Shown one piece after another: positions 33,034 to 41,348 of a stretch of 64,000 bases of DNA. How positions within the stretch are numbered: the stretch's first letter is position 1; every line of letters begins with the position of its first letter. The stretch lies in contig NZ_JAHBGC010000052.1 of assembly GCF_018390645.1 (NCBI RefSeq), positions 1 through 64,000 on the forward strand, written 5' to 3'. Both the position numbers and the translations under genes were made by a program. A model generated the notes under the pieces. That model saw only the letters and a list, made by a program, of their open reading frames with translations. It ran no database searches and was not told the DNA's origin. This stretch comes from Ancylobacter dichloromethanicus. GTDB taxonomy: Bacteria; Pseudomonadota; Alphaproteobacteria; Rhizobiales; Xanthobacteraceae.

Positions 33034-34596
33034 ATGTCGCGCACCGCGCCCAATCTGACCCGCACCCCTGCCTCCTCCACGCTGCGCAAGAGCCGCTCCC
33101 GGTTGCTCGCCGGCGTGTTCACTCTCGCCCTCGCCGGCGGCGCTGTCGGCGCCTTCGTGCTGCCCGAGGTGATCTCCCCCGCCCAGGCGCAGCTCTCCAC
33201 CAGCCAGCCGGCCGGCACCTTCTCCTTCGCCGACATCGTCGAGAAGGTCTCGCCCGCCGTCGTCAGCGTGAAGGTGAAGAAGGACGAGGAACAGGTCGCC
33301 TCCAATGACGAGGACGGCATGGGCCAGAACATTCCCCCGCAGATCGAGCGCTTCATGCGCCGCTTCGGCTTCGGCCCGGGTGGCCCCGGCGGTCCGGACA
33401 TGGGTCCGCGTCGCGGTCCCGGCCATCGCGGCGTGGTCGGCCAGGGCTCCGGCTTCTTCATTTCGAGCGATGGCTATGTGGTGACCAACAACCACGTCGT
33501 CGACGGCGCCACCGAGGTCGACGTCACCACCACCGACGGCAAGAGCTACACCGCCAAGGTGATCGGCACCGACCCGCGCACCGACGTGGCGCTGCTTAAG
33601 GTCAAGGGCAAGGGCGACTTCCCCTGGGTCAAGCTGGCAGAGAAGGCTCCGCGCGTCGGCGACTGGGTGGTCGCGGTCGGCAACCCGTTCGGCCTCGGCG
33701 GCACGGTCACGGCGGGCATCGTCTCGGCCCGCGGCCGCGACATCGGCTCGGGCCCCTATGACGACTTCATCCAGATCGACGCCCCGATCAATCGCGGCAA
33801 TTCGGGCGGCCCGACCTTCAGCCTCGACGGCGACGTGATCGGCATGAACACCGCCATCGTGTCCCCCTCGGGCGGCAATGTCGGCATCGCCTTCGCCATT
33901 CCCTCCGAGACCGTCTCCGAGGTGGTCGAGGCGCTGAAGAATGGCGGCGAAGTGGCGCGCGGCTATGTCGGCGTGCAGATCCAGCCGGTCAGCGACGAGG
34001 TCGCCGAGGCGCTGGACCTCAAGCAGGCCGAGGGCGCGCTGATCGCCCAGGTGCAGCCCGGCACGCCCGGCGAGAAGGCCGGCCTCAAGCCCGGCGACGT
34101 GGTGACGGCGATCGACGGCGAGAACGTGAAGGACTCCCGCGAGATGTCCCGCGAGATCGCCAGCAAGAAGCCCGGCACGGTCGTCAAGCTGAGCGTGCTG
34201 CGCGACGGCAAGTCGATGACCATCCCGGTCACGCTGGAGCAGCTGCCCACCGACGTCGCCTCGGCCGGCAAGGCCAATGCCGATGACGGCGAGACCGACG
34301 GCAAGGGCGTTCCGCGCCTCGGCCTGTCGCTCGCCCCGGCCAAGGGCGTCGCCGGCGCCGGTGACATCGGCGTCGTCGTCACCGAGGTCGACCCGAACGG
34401 CCCGGCGGCCGAGCGCGGCATCAAGGCGGGCGACGTCATCCTCGACGTCGGCGGCAAGCCGGTGATGACCCCCGCGGAAGTCCGCGACGGTCTCGCCACC
34501 GCCAAGAAGGACAACCGCAAGGCCGTGCTGATGCGCGTCAAGTCCGAGCAGGGCACGCGTTTCGTCGCCATCTCCCTGGGCGACCAGCGCGGCTGA
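33034..34596 (+). CDS. degP: Periplasmic serine endoprotease DegP/HtrA (Do family)
   Basis: The 520-residue protease/chaperone has an N-terminal hydrophobic signal, a Gly/Pro-rich LA-like loop (GFGPGGPGGPDMGPRRGPGH) and the trypsin-like domain: His in NNHVVDG (about residue 152), Asp in DPRTDVALL (about 181), Ser in NRGNSGGP (about 257). Two PDZ domains follow (about 300-390 and 430-510). Its place after ccmH is the usual Rhizobiales order. Start ATG 33034 has GAGGAA 8 nt before it. A strong terminator follows, so it ends a transcription unit. Confidence 0.95.
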   Translation: MSRTAPNLTRTPASSTLRKSRSRLLAGVFTLALAGGAVGAFVLPEVISPAQAQLSTSQPAGTFSFADIVEKVSPAVVSVKVKKDEEQVASNDEDGMGQNIPPQIERFMRRFGFGPGGPGGPDMGPRRGPGHRGVVGQGSGFFISSDGYVVTNNHVVDGATEVDVTTTDGKSYTAKVIGTDPRTDVALLKVKGKGDFPWVKLAEKAPRVGDWVVAVGNPFGLGGTVTAGIVSARGRDIGSGPYDDFIQIDAPINRGNSGGPTFSLDGDVIGMNTAIVSPSGGNVGIAFAIPSETVSEVVEALKNGGEVARGYVGVQIQPVSDEVAEALDLKQAEGALIAQVQPGTPGEKAGLKPGDVVTAIDGENVKDSREMSREIASKKPGTVVKLSVLRDGKSMTIPVTLEQLPTDVASAGKANADDGETDGKGVPRLGLSLAPAKGVAGAGDIGVVVTEVDPNGPAAERGIKAGDVILDVGGKPVMTPAEVRDGLATAKKDNRKAVLMRVKSEQGTRFVAISLGDQRG

Positions 34597-34905
34597 CCGA
34601 GAGTTCCGGTTGCGGCTCGTTCCGTCGCCCCTTGGGCTGCGGCCGGTTCGGTGGCGCGGGGAGTCCGAAAGGACTTCCCGCGTCATCCTTTTTGGAGGCA
34701 GCCCGGCGGTATCGCCAGCGGATGCCAGGACCCCGGCACGGTATCGCCGGCGGGATGCAATATAGGCGCGAGGCTCGAAATGACGTACATGGAGACGAAT
34801 TCGAATCCCACCGCCGCCTCCGATTCCGCGCGGGGCAAGGATGGCCCGGTCATCGACCTCGCGGATATAAGGAGGGCAGCCCGAAAGAGCGCCGAAGAGT
34901 CGCCC
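34597..34905. other. 309-bp leader between degP and the second response regulator
   Basis: It holds the degP terminator (34656-34693) and about 200 bp of leader. The frame of the regulator is open back to 34651, with ATG at 34780 and 34789, but the residues encoded there do not resemble a receiver domain. A GGAGG at about 34871 has no start codon at a proper distance. Confidence 0.6.
34656..34693 (+). terminator. Intrinsic terminator of degP with GAAA tetraloop
   Basis: An 11-bp stem (34656-34666 with 34671-34681, one G-U pair) closed by GAAA is followed after 7 nt by TTTTT (34689-34693). It lies 60 bp after the degP stop. Confidence 0.75.
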
Positions 34906-35586
34906 ATGCGCCTGCTCATCGTCGAGGACGACCGCGACGCCGCCGACTATCTGCGCAAGGCGTTCCGCGAGGCCGGCCACGTGGTGGACGTGGCGTCGGA
35001 TGGCGAGGAAGGACTCATGCTGGCGCGCGAGGGCGGTTATGACGTGCTGATCGTCGACCGCATGCTGCCGCGCCGTGAGGGCCTTTCGGTGATCGCCGAC
35101 CTGCGCGGGCGCGGCGACACCACGCCGGCGCTCATCCTTTCCGCCCTCGGCCAGGTGGACGACCGCGTGACCGGCCTGCGCGCCGGCGGCGACGACTACC
35201 TGCCCAAGCCCTATGCCTTCACCGAATTGCTGGCCCGCGTCGAGGCGCTGGCCCGGCGCGGCGGGCCGCAGGCGGCGGACACGGTCTACCGCGTCGCCGA
35301 CCTCGAACTCGACCGGCTGGCGCATCGCTGCACCCGCGCCGGCCAGGAGATCGTGCTGCAGCCGCGCGAGTTCCGCCTGCTCGAATATCTCATGCGCCAT
35401 GCCGGGCAGGTGGTGACCCGCACCATGCTGCTGGAGAATGTATGGGACTATCATTTCGACCCGCAGACCAACGTGATCGACGTCCACGTCTCGCGGCTGC
35501 GCTCGAAGATCGACAAGGGCTTCGATCCGCCGCTGCTCCATACGGTGCGTGGCGCGGGATACATTGTTCGTGACGGCGCTCGGTAA
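34906..35586 (+). CDS. OmpR-family response regulator (partner of the 35570 kinase)
   Basis: The 226-residue regulator has a receiver domain (VEDDRDAADYL, phospho-Asp in LIVDRMLPRREG at about residue 51, Ser in LSALG, Lys in PKPYAF) and a winged-helix domain with LQPREFRLLEYLMRHAGQVVTR split over about 145-166 and NVIDVHVSRLRSKID. Start ATG 34906 was chosen because the receiver fold begins exactly there. It overlaps the kinase start by 17 bp. The pair sits between degP and glnE, so a cell-envelope stress role is plausible but not shown. Confidence 0.88.
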   Translation: MRLLIVEDDRDAADYLRKAFREAGHVVDVASDGEEGLMLAREGGYDVLIVDRMLPRREGLSVIADLRGRGDTTPALILSALGQVDDRVTGLRAGGDDYLPKPYAFTELLARVEALARRGGPQAADTVYRVADLELDRLAHRCTRAGQEIVLQPREFRLLEYLMRHAGQVVTRTMLLENVWDYHFDPQTNVIDVHVSRLRSKIDKGFDPPLLHTVRGAGYIVRDGAR

Positions 35587-36991
35587 GCTCTTCCGCACCA
35601 CCGCGTTCAAGCTGCTCGCGGCCTATCTCGTCGTCTTCGCCGTCTTCGCCGGCTCGGTCATCGCCTATCTCGGCTGGCATACCCAGCGGCTGGTGACGCG
35701 CCAGGCGGTGGAGGCGATCGAGAACGACACCCGCTTCATGCAGGCGCAGTTCGAGCGCGGCGGCATCACCCGGCTGGTGCAGCTGGTGAACCGCCGTGCC
35801 CGCGCGCCCGATGCCGGGCTGCTGCTCATCACCAGCTTCAACGGCGACCCGCTCGGCGGCAATGTGCTGAACCTGCCGCTGAACTTTCTCGATCGGCAGG
35901 GCTGGCGGGAGATCGACTATCTGCGCTCGGAGGATGCCTCCGCCGCGCCGAGCCGGGCGCTGGTGCATGTGATCTTCCTGCCCGGCGAATACCGGCTGCT
36001 GATCGGCCGCGATGTCGTCGAGCGTGAGGAACTGCGCCAGATCATCATCGGCCCGGCGGTCTGGGGGCTGGCGCTGCTGGTCGTGCTCGGCATGGCGGGC
36101 GGGTTGTTCATCACAAGGCGGGTGCTCAAGCGCATCGACCAGATGACGGCGATCTCCGACGGCATCATGGCCGGCGACCTCTCTGGGCGCCTCGCCATCT
36201 CCGGCGCCGGCGACGAGTTCGACCGGCTCGCGCTCAGCCTGAACGCCATGCTCGACCGCATCGAGGCGCTGATGGCGGGGCTGAAGGAAGTGTCGGACAA
36301 CATCGCCCATGACCTCAAGACCCCGCTGACGCGGCTGCGCAACCGCGCCGAGGACGCGCTGCGCACGGCGCAGTCGGAGGAGGAATGGCGCCTTGCCACC
36401 GAGCGCACCATCGAGGAATCCGACGGCCTGATCCGCACCTTCGACGCGCTGCTGATGATCGCCCGCGCCGAGGCCGGGCAGGCGAGCGCGAAGATGCTGC
36501 GCTTCGACCTTGCCGCGACGGTGGCGGGCGTCGCCGAGCTGTACGAGCCGGTGGCGGACGAGAGCGGGCTCGATCTGCGGGCCGAGGTCGCCGGGCCGCT
36601 GCCGATGCATGGCGTGCGCGAGCTGTTCGAGCAGGCGCTGGCGAACCTGATCGACAACGCCATCAAGTACAGCGCGCCGGAAATACACGAGGGAGAGCCG
36701 GGCGAGAGGCGCGACATCACCCTTACCGCCCGGCGCGAGGGCGAGCGCCTGCGGCTGGTGGTGGCCGATCGCGGCCCCGGCATCCCGGAGGCGGATCGCC
36801 CGCGCGCGCTGGAGCGTTTCGTGCGGCTGGAGGCGAGCCGCACGCGCCCCGGCTTCGGGCTGGGTTTGTCTCTGGTCGCAGCGGTGGTACGGCTGCACGG
36901 CGGCACACTGTCGCTGGAAGGCAACGATCCGGGACTGCGGATCGTTATCGACCTGCCGCTCGACCTCTCCGACGAGGTGGGAGCGGACTGA
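35570..36991 (+). CDS. HAMP sensor histidine kinase
   Basis: The 473-residue kinase has membrane segments at about residues 11-32 and 160-184, a periplasmic domain of about 125 residues between them, and HAMP (RRVLKRIDQMTAISDGIMAGDL). The phospho-accepting His is in DNIAHDLKTPLTRL (about 246). ATPase boxes are N (ALANLIDNAIKYS), G1 (VADRGPGIP) and G2 (GFGLGLSLV). GTG 35570 is preferred to GTG 35549 since it opens directly into the basic-hydrophobic N-terminus and overlaps the regulator gene less. Its ligand is unknown. Confidence 0.88.
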   Translation: MTALGKLFRTTAFKLLAAYLVVFAVFAGSVIAYLGWHTQRLVTRQAVEAIENDTRFMQAQFERGGITRLVQLVNRRARAPDAGLLLITSFNGDPLGGNVLNLPLNFLDRQGWREIDYLRSEDASAAPSRALVHVIFLPGEYRLLIGRDVVEREELRQIIIGPAVWGLALLVVLGMAGGLFITRRVLKRIDQMTAISDGIMAGDLSGRLAISGAGDEFDRLALSLNAMLDRIEALMAGLKEVSDNIAHDLKTPLTRLRNRAEDALRTAQSEEEWRLATERTIEESDGLIRTFDALLMIARAEAGQASAKMLRFDLAATVAGVAELYEPVADESGLDLRAEVAGPLPMHGVRELFEQALANLIDNAIKYSAPEIHEGEPGERRDITLTARREGERLRLVVADRGPGIPEADRPRALERFVRLEASRTRPGFGLGLSLVAAVVRLHGGTLSLEGNDPGLRIVIDLPLDLSDEVGAD

Positions 36992-37052
36992 ACCGGGGCG
37001 GACTGAACCGGGCCTGACTCGAGCGGCAAGACGTAAAGGGGGCGACGACAGC

Positions 37053-40046
37053 ATGGCGGCAAGGAAGAGCGGCACGGCGGCGGCCGGCGATCGAAGCCTC
37101 ATCGCGAGGCTGCGGCGCCCGTCGGGATATCCGGTGCCGCAGGCGCTTCCAGCCGCCGTAAAGGACGCTATCGCCGGCGCGCCGAAACCCGTGCGGACGC
37201 GGATCGAGGCCCTTCTCGCCGCCCATGAGGAGGCGCGGGCGGTGCTGGCGGGCGTGGTCGCCCATTCTCCCTTCCTGACCGATCTCATCCGTGTCGACCC
37301 GGCCCGGCTGGCGGCGCTGCTGGTGGCCGAGCCGGTCGAGGCGCTGGCCCGCGCGCGCGCCGCCACCGTGGCGACGGTCGGCGCGGCGACGGACGAGGCC
37401 GAGGTGATGGCGGCGCTGCGGCGGCTGCGGGCGGAGACCGCGCTGACGGTGGCGCTGGCCGATATTGGCGGCGTGTTCGATCTCGCCACCGTCACCGGCG
37501 AACTTACCGCCACGGCGGATGCGGCGCTCTCGGCGGCAGTCGACTTCCTCGCCCGCGAGGGCGTTTCCGCGCGCAAGCTGAAGAAATCCGCGGCCGAGGG
37601 CGGGGGGGTAGGCCTCGGCTACACCGTGCTCGCCATGGGCAAGCATGGGGCGCGCGAGCTGAACTATTCCAGCGATGTCGACCTGATCGTGCTGTACGAC
37701 CCGGAGATCGCCCCGCTGGCCAAGGATGTGGAGGCGGCGCCGTTCTTCGTGCGGATGACGCAGCGGCTGGTGCGGCTGATCCAGGAGCGCACCGGCGAGG
37801 GCTACGTTGCCCGCGTCGATCTGCGGCTGCGGCCCGACCCGGCCTCGACCCCGGCCGCGCTCTCGGTGGAGGCGGCGCTGGCCTATTACGAGCGCGAGGG
37901 CGCCACCTGGGAGCGCGCCGCCTATATCAAGGCGCGGCCGGTCGCCGGCGACCTCGATCTCGGCCACGACTTCCTCAAGCAGCTCGCGCCTTTCGTCTGG
38001 CGCCGCGCGCTCGACTATGCGGCGATCGCCGACGTCCACGCGATGAAGCAGGACATCCACGCCTTTCGCGGCCATGAGGCGATCGCGGTGGAGGGCCACA
38101 ACGTCAAGCTGGGGCGCGGCGGCATTCGCGAGATCGAGTTCTTCGCCCAGACCCAGCAGCTCATCGCCGGCGGGCGCGACCCGCGCCTGCGCACCCCGCG
38201 CACGCTGGAGGCGCTCGCCGTGCTGGCGCAGACCGGATGGATCGGAGCGGCGGCGCGCGACGAACTGAGCGAGGCCTATCATTTCCTGCGGCGGGTGGAG
38301 CACCGGCTGCAGATGGTGGCGGACGCCCAGACCCACAGCCTGCCGGAGGACGGGGAGACGCTGGCCGGCTTCGCCCGCTTCATGGGCTATGAGGACCGCG
38401 CCGCCTTCGCGCAGGCGCTGGTGCAGCGGCTTTCCCGGGTGCAGGACCATTACTCCAAGCTGTTCGAGGACGCCCCGCCGCGCGCGGCGGTGGAAGGGCG
38501 GCTGGAATTTCCCGAGAAGGCCGACGACCGCGAGACGCTGGCGACACTGCACCGGCTGGGCTATGCCGAGCCCAAGGTGGCGAGCGCCACGGTGCGCGGC
38601 TGGCTGGCCGGCGAGCCCCGCGCCTTGCGCCCGGACGGCGCGCGCGAGGAACTGGAAGCGGTCGTGCCGCTGCTGGTCGACGCGCTGGCGCGTGGCGGTG
38701 CCCCCGATGCCGGGCTGAACGCCGCCGACCGCTTCTTCCGCGAAATGCCGACCGCCCAGCCTCTGCTGGCGGCGCTGCGGCACAATCCCGATCTGGTGCG
38801 CCTGCTCGCCACCATTCTCGGCACGGCCCCGCGCCTCGGCGAGATGCTGGCGCACCGCCCCTCGCTGCTCGACGCGCTGCTCGACCCCGCCTTTTTCGGC
38901 GCGCTTCCCGACGAGCCGGAACTGGCCGCCCGGCTCGCCGCCGATCTCGCCCAGGCGGAGGACGAGGAGGACCGGCTCGACCGCGCCCGCCGTTTCCGGC
39001 AGGAGTGCCATGTGCTGATCGGCGTGCGCATCCTCTCCGGCACGCTGCCCGCCGCCCGCGCCGGCGAGGCCTTCGCCCGGCTGGCCGATGTGCTGATCCG
39101 CTCGCTCGAGGAGGCGGCGATGGCGCGCTTTCGCGAGGCGCACGGCACCCTGCCGGGGGCGGAGCTGGCGGTGCTGGCGATGGGCAAGCTCGGCGGGAGG
39201 GAGATGACCGCCGGCTCCGATCTCGACCTGATCGTGCTCTATGATTTCGACGCCGAGCACCCCGAGAGCGACGGCCCGCGCCCGCTCTATGGCGGGCAGT
39301 ATTTCGCCCGGCTGACCCAGCGCATCGTCAGCGCGCTCACCACCCCGACCAATGCCGGCCAGCTCTACGAGGTGGATCTGCGGCTGCGGCCCTCCGGCCG
39401 CTCCGGGCCGGTGGCGACGAGCCTGCCGCGCTTCAAGGTCTATCAGGCCGAGGAGGCTTGGACGTGGGAGCACATGGCGCTGACCCGTGCCCGCGTGGTG
39501 GCGGCCTCGCCCGGCTTCCGGTCGCGGGTGGAGGCGGCGATCGCGCAGGTGCTTGCCGGCACCCATGAGACGCGCCGGCTCGCCGCCGACATCGTCGACA
39601 TGCGCGGCGCCATCGCCGACGAGAAGGGCGACGACGACCCGTGGGACCTGAAGTATGCCAGGGGCGGGCTGATCGACATCGAGTTCATCGCCCAGTATCT
39701 CGTGCTCGCCTATGCCGCGCAGGAGCCGCGCATCATCGACACCTCGACGCTGCGGGTGGTCGAGGCGGCGCAGCGCGTCGGCATTCTCGACGCGCAAGAC
39801 GGGCAGTTGCTGGCCGATGCCTGCCGGCTGCTGCACGATCTGACGCAGGTGCTGCGCCTGGCGCTCACCGGCCCGTTCAAGCCGTCCGAGGCCAGCCCGG
39901 CGCTGCGGCGGCTGCTGGCGCGGGCCGGGGCGATGCCCGATTTCTCGACGCTGGAAGCGCGGCTGTTCGAGACCCAGCAGGCGGTGCGGGCGACCTTCGA
40001 GCGGTTGCTGCACGCGGAACCCAAACGCCGCCGCAGGCGGGCGTGA
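37053..40046 (+). CDS. glnE: Bifunctional glutamine synthetase adenylyltransferase/deadenylase
   Basis: The 997-residue enzyme adds and removes AMP on GlnA in response to PII. It has two nucleotidyltransferase halves. The N-terminal deadenylase half carries GKHGARELNYSSDVDLIVLYD, split here over about residues 195-216. The C-terminal adenylylase half carries GKLGGREMTAGSDLDLIVLYD at about 710-730. Each half has the G.G.RE….SD.D…..YD signature and a following Arg-rich LRLRPD/LRLRPS block. Length (about 980-1000) matches rhizobial GlnE. It lies 60 bp downstream of the kinase gene. Confidence 0.96.
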   Translation: MAARKSGTAAAGDRSLIARLRRPSGYPVPQALPAAVKDAIAGAPKPVRTRIEALLAAHEEARAVLAGVVAHSPFLTDLIRVDPARLAALLVAEPVEALARARAATVATVGAATDEAEVMAALRRLRAETALTVALADIGGVFDLATVTGELTATADAALSAAVDFLAREGVSARKLKKSAAEGGGVGLGYTVLAMGKHGARELNYSSDVDLIVLYDPEIAPLAKDVEAAPFFVRMTQRLVRLIQERTGEGYVARVDLRLRPDPASTPAALSVEAALAYYEREGATWERAAYIKARPVAGDLDLGHDFLKQLAPFVWRRALDYAAIADVHAMKQDIHAFRGHEAIAVEGHNVKLGRGGIREIEFFAQTQQLIAGGRDPRLRTPRTLEALAVLAQTGWIGAAARDELSEAYHFLRRVEHRLQMVADAQTHSLPEDGETLAGFARFMGYEDRAAFAQALVQRLSRVQDHYSKLFEDAPPRAAVEGRLEFPEKADDRETLATLHRLGYAEPKVASATVRGWLAGEPRALRPDGAREELEAVVPLLVDALARGGAPDAGLNAADRFFREMPTAQPLLAALRHNPDLVRLLATILGTAPRLGEMLAHRPSLLDALLDPAFFGALPDEPELAARLAADLAQAEDEEDRLDRARRFRQECHVLIGVRILSGTLPAARAGEAFARLADVLIRSLEEAAMARFREAHGTLPGAELAVLAMGKLGGREMTAGSDLDLIVLYDFDAEHPESDGPRPLYGGQYFARLTQRIVSALTTPTNAGQLYEVDLRLRPSGRSGPVATSLPRFKVYQAEEAWTWEHMALTRARVVAASPGFRSRVEAAIAQVLAGTHETRRLAADIVDMRGAIADEKGDDDPWDLKYARGGLIDIEFIAQYLVLAYAAQEPRIIDTSTLRVVEAAQRVGILDAQDGQLLADACRLLHDLTQVLRLALTGPFKPSEASPALRRLLARAGAMPDFSTLEARLFETQQAVRATFERLLHAEPKRRRRRA

Positions 40047-40068
40047 CGCCCGCGACCCGTTCAGCGTC

Positions 40069-40195
40069 GTCATCCTGAGGAGCGAGCCCACGGGTCTTGC
40101 CTCCGGCAAGCCCGGGGACAGGCTCCGCGAGCCTCGAAGGATGGCGGCTTGACGAGCATCCTTCGAGGCCGCCTGCGGCGGCACCTCAGGATGAC
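40069..40195. repeat. REP-like dispersed repeat, family B
   Basis: It opens GTCATCCTGAGG…GCCTCGAAGGATG and is followed by the inverse half CATCCTTCGAGGC…CCTCAGGATGAC. It lies between the convergent glnE and oxidoreductase genes and could act as a shared transcription end. Confidence 0.8.
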
Positions 40196-40223
40196 GGCGC
40201 TTCGGGGATAGGGGCGGCGCTCC

Positions 40224-41339
40224 TCAGCCCAGCTTTGCCGCCACGAGGTCGGCGAGGACGAGGCTGGCGGTGAGGCCGGGGGATTCGATGCCGAACAACT
40301 GCACCAGCCCCGGCACGCCGTGCTCGGCCGGGCCGTCGACGCGGAAATCCGCCGCCGGCGCGCCGGCCGGCACGATCTTCGGCCGGATGCCGGCATAGGC
40401 CGGCTGGAGCGCGCCATCCGGCAGTGCCGGCCAGTAGCGGCGGATGGCGGCGTAGAATTTCTCCCCGCGCGCCGGATCGACATCGTAATTCGGCGCGTCG
40501 ACCCATTCGGTGTCCGGCCCGAAGCGGGTCTGCCCGCCGAGATCGAGCGTCAGGTGCACGCCCAGCCCGGCCTGCTCAGGGACGGGATAGACCAGCCGGG
40601 TGAACGGTGCCCGGCCGGACAGGGTGAAATAAGAGCCCTTGCAGAAATAGGCGGGCGGGATCGCCGCGGCCGGAATGCCGGCGATGGCGCGGGCAAGCGG
40701 CACCGCGCCGTGGCCGGCGGCGTTGACGAAACGCGCGCAGACAAGCCGCATCGGCTCCGCGCCGCCGACCTCGATGCGAATGCCGTGCGCCGTCACCTCG
40801 CCACCGCGGATGGGCGCGTTGAAAGCGATCATGCCTCCGGCATCTTCCAGGTCGCCGCGCAAAGCGAGCATCAGCGCGTGGCTGTCGACGATGCCGGTGG
40901 AGGGCGAGAGCAGCGCCGCCTCGGCCTTCAGCGCCGGCTCCATCGCCCGGGCCTCGGCGCCGCTCAGGGGTTGGAGATCGGTGACGCCGCAGGCGCGGGC
41001 ATGGGCGTCGATGGCGGCGAGCCCGGCGGTTTCCGCCGTGCTGGTGGCGACGATGAGCTTGCCGCAGCGCCGGTGTGGGATGCCGCGCTCGTCGCAATAG
41101 GTGTAGAGAGCGGCACGCCCCTCCACGCAGAGCCGGGCCTTCAGCGTGCCGGGCCGGTAATAGAGGCCGGCATGGATGACCTCGCTGTTGCGGGCCGAGG
41201 TGTCCGAGCCGACGAGGCCGGTCGCCTCCAGCACCAGCACGTCGCGCCCGGCAAGCGCCAGCGCGCGGGCGATGGCGAGGCCGACCACGCCGGCCCCAGC
41301 CACGACGCAGTCGACCGCATGTTCCTCGGCTTCGCTCAT
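40224..41339 (-). CDS. FAD-dependent oxidoreductase (L-2-hydroxyglutarate oxidase-like)
   Basis: The 371-residue DAO-fold flavoprotein has an N-terminal Rossmann motif ([18 protein letters not shown], about residues 10-27) and the LhgO-like block [21 protein letters not shown] split over about 48-68. It ends with a PAYAGIRPK and [22 protein letters not shown] region. It probably oxidises L-2-hydroxyglutarate or a related 2-hydroxyacid with quinone or oxygen. It starts 9 bp after the PAS-kinase stop, so the two form one transcript. Confidence 0.85.
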   Translation of the reverse strand: MSEAEEHAVDCVVAGAGVVGLAIARALALAGRDVLVLEATGLVGSDTSARNSEVIHAGLYYRPGTLKARLCVEGRAALYTYCDERGIPHRRCGKLIVATSTAETAGLAAIDAHARACGVTDLQPLSGAEARAMEPALKAEAALLSPSTGIVDSHALMLALRGDLEDAGGMIAFNAPIRGGEVTAHGIRIEVGGAEPMRLVCARFVNAAGHGAVPLARAIAGIPAAAIPPAYFCKGSYFTLSGRAPFTRLVYPVPEQAGLGVHLTLDLGGQTRFGPDTEWVDAPNYDVDPARGEKFYAAIRRYWPALPDGALQPAYAGIRPKIVPAGAPAADFRVDGPAEHGVPGLVQLFGIESPGLTASLVLADLVAAKLG

Positions 41340-41348
41340 GACCCGATC

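Noticed and set aside
34651-34905. Long N-terminal extension of the response regulator
   Set aside because: The added residues lie over the degP terminator and do not resemble a receiver domain; ATG 34906 begins exactly at the fold.
36945-40184. 1079-codon minus-strand open frame
   Set aside because: It is the antisense of glnE. Composition is Arg/Gly/His/Gln-rich with no domain, as expected from a high-GC shadow frame.
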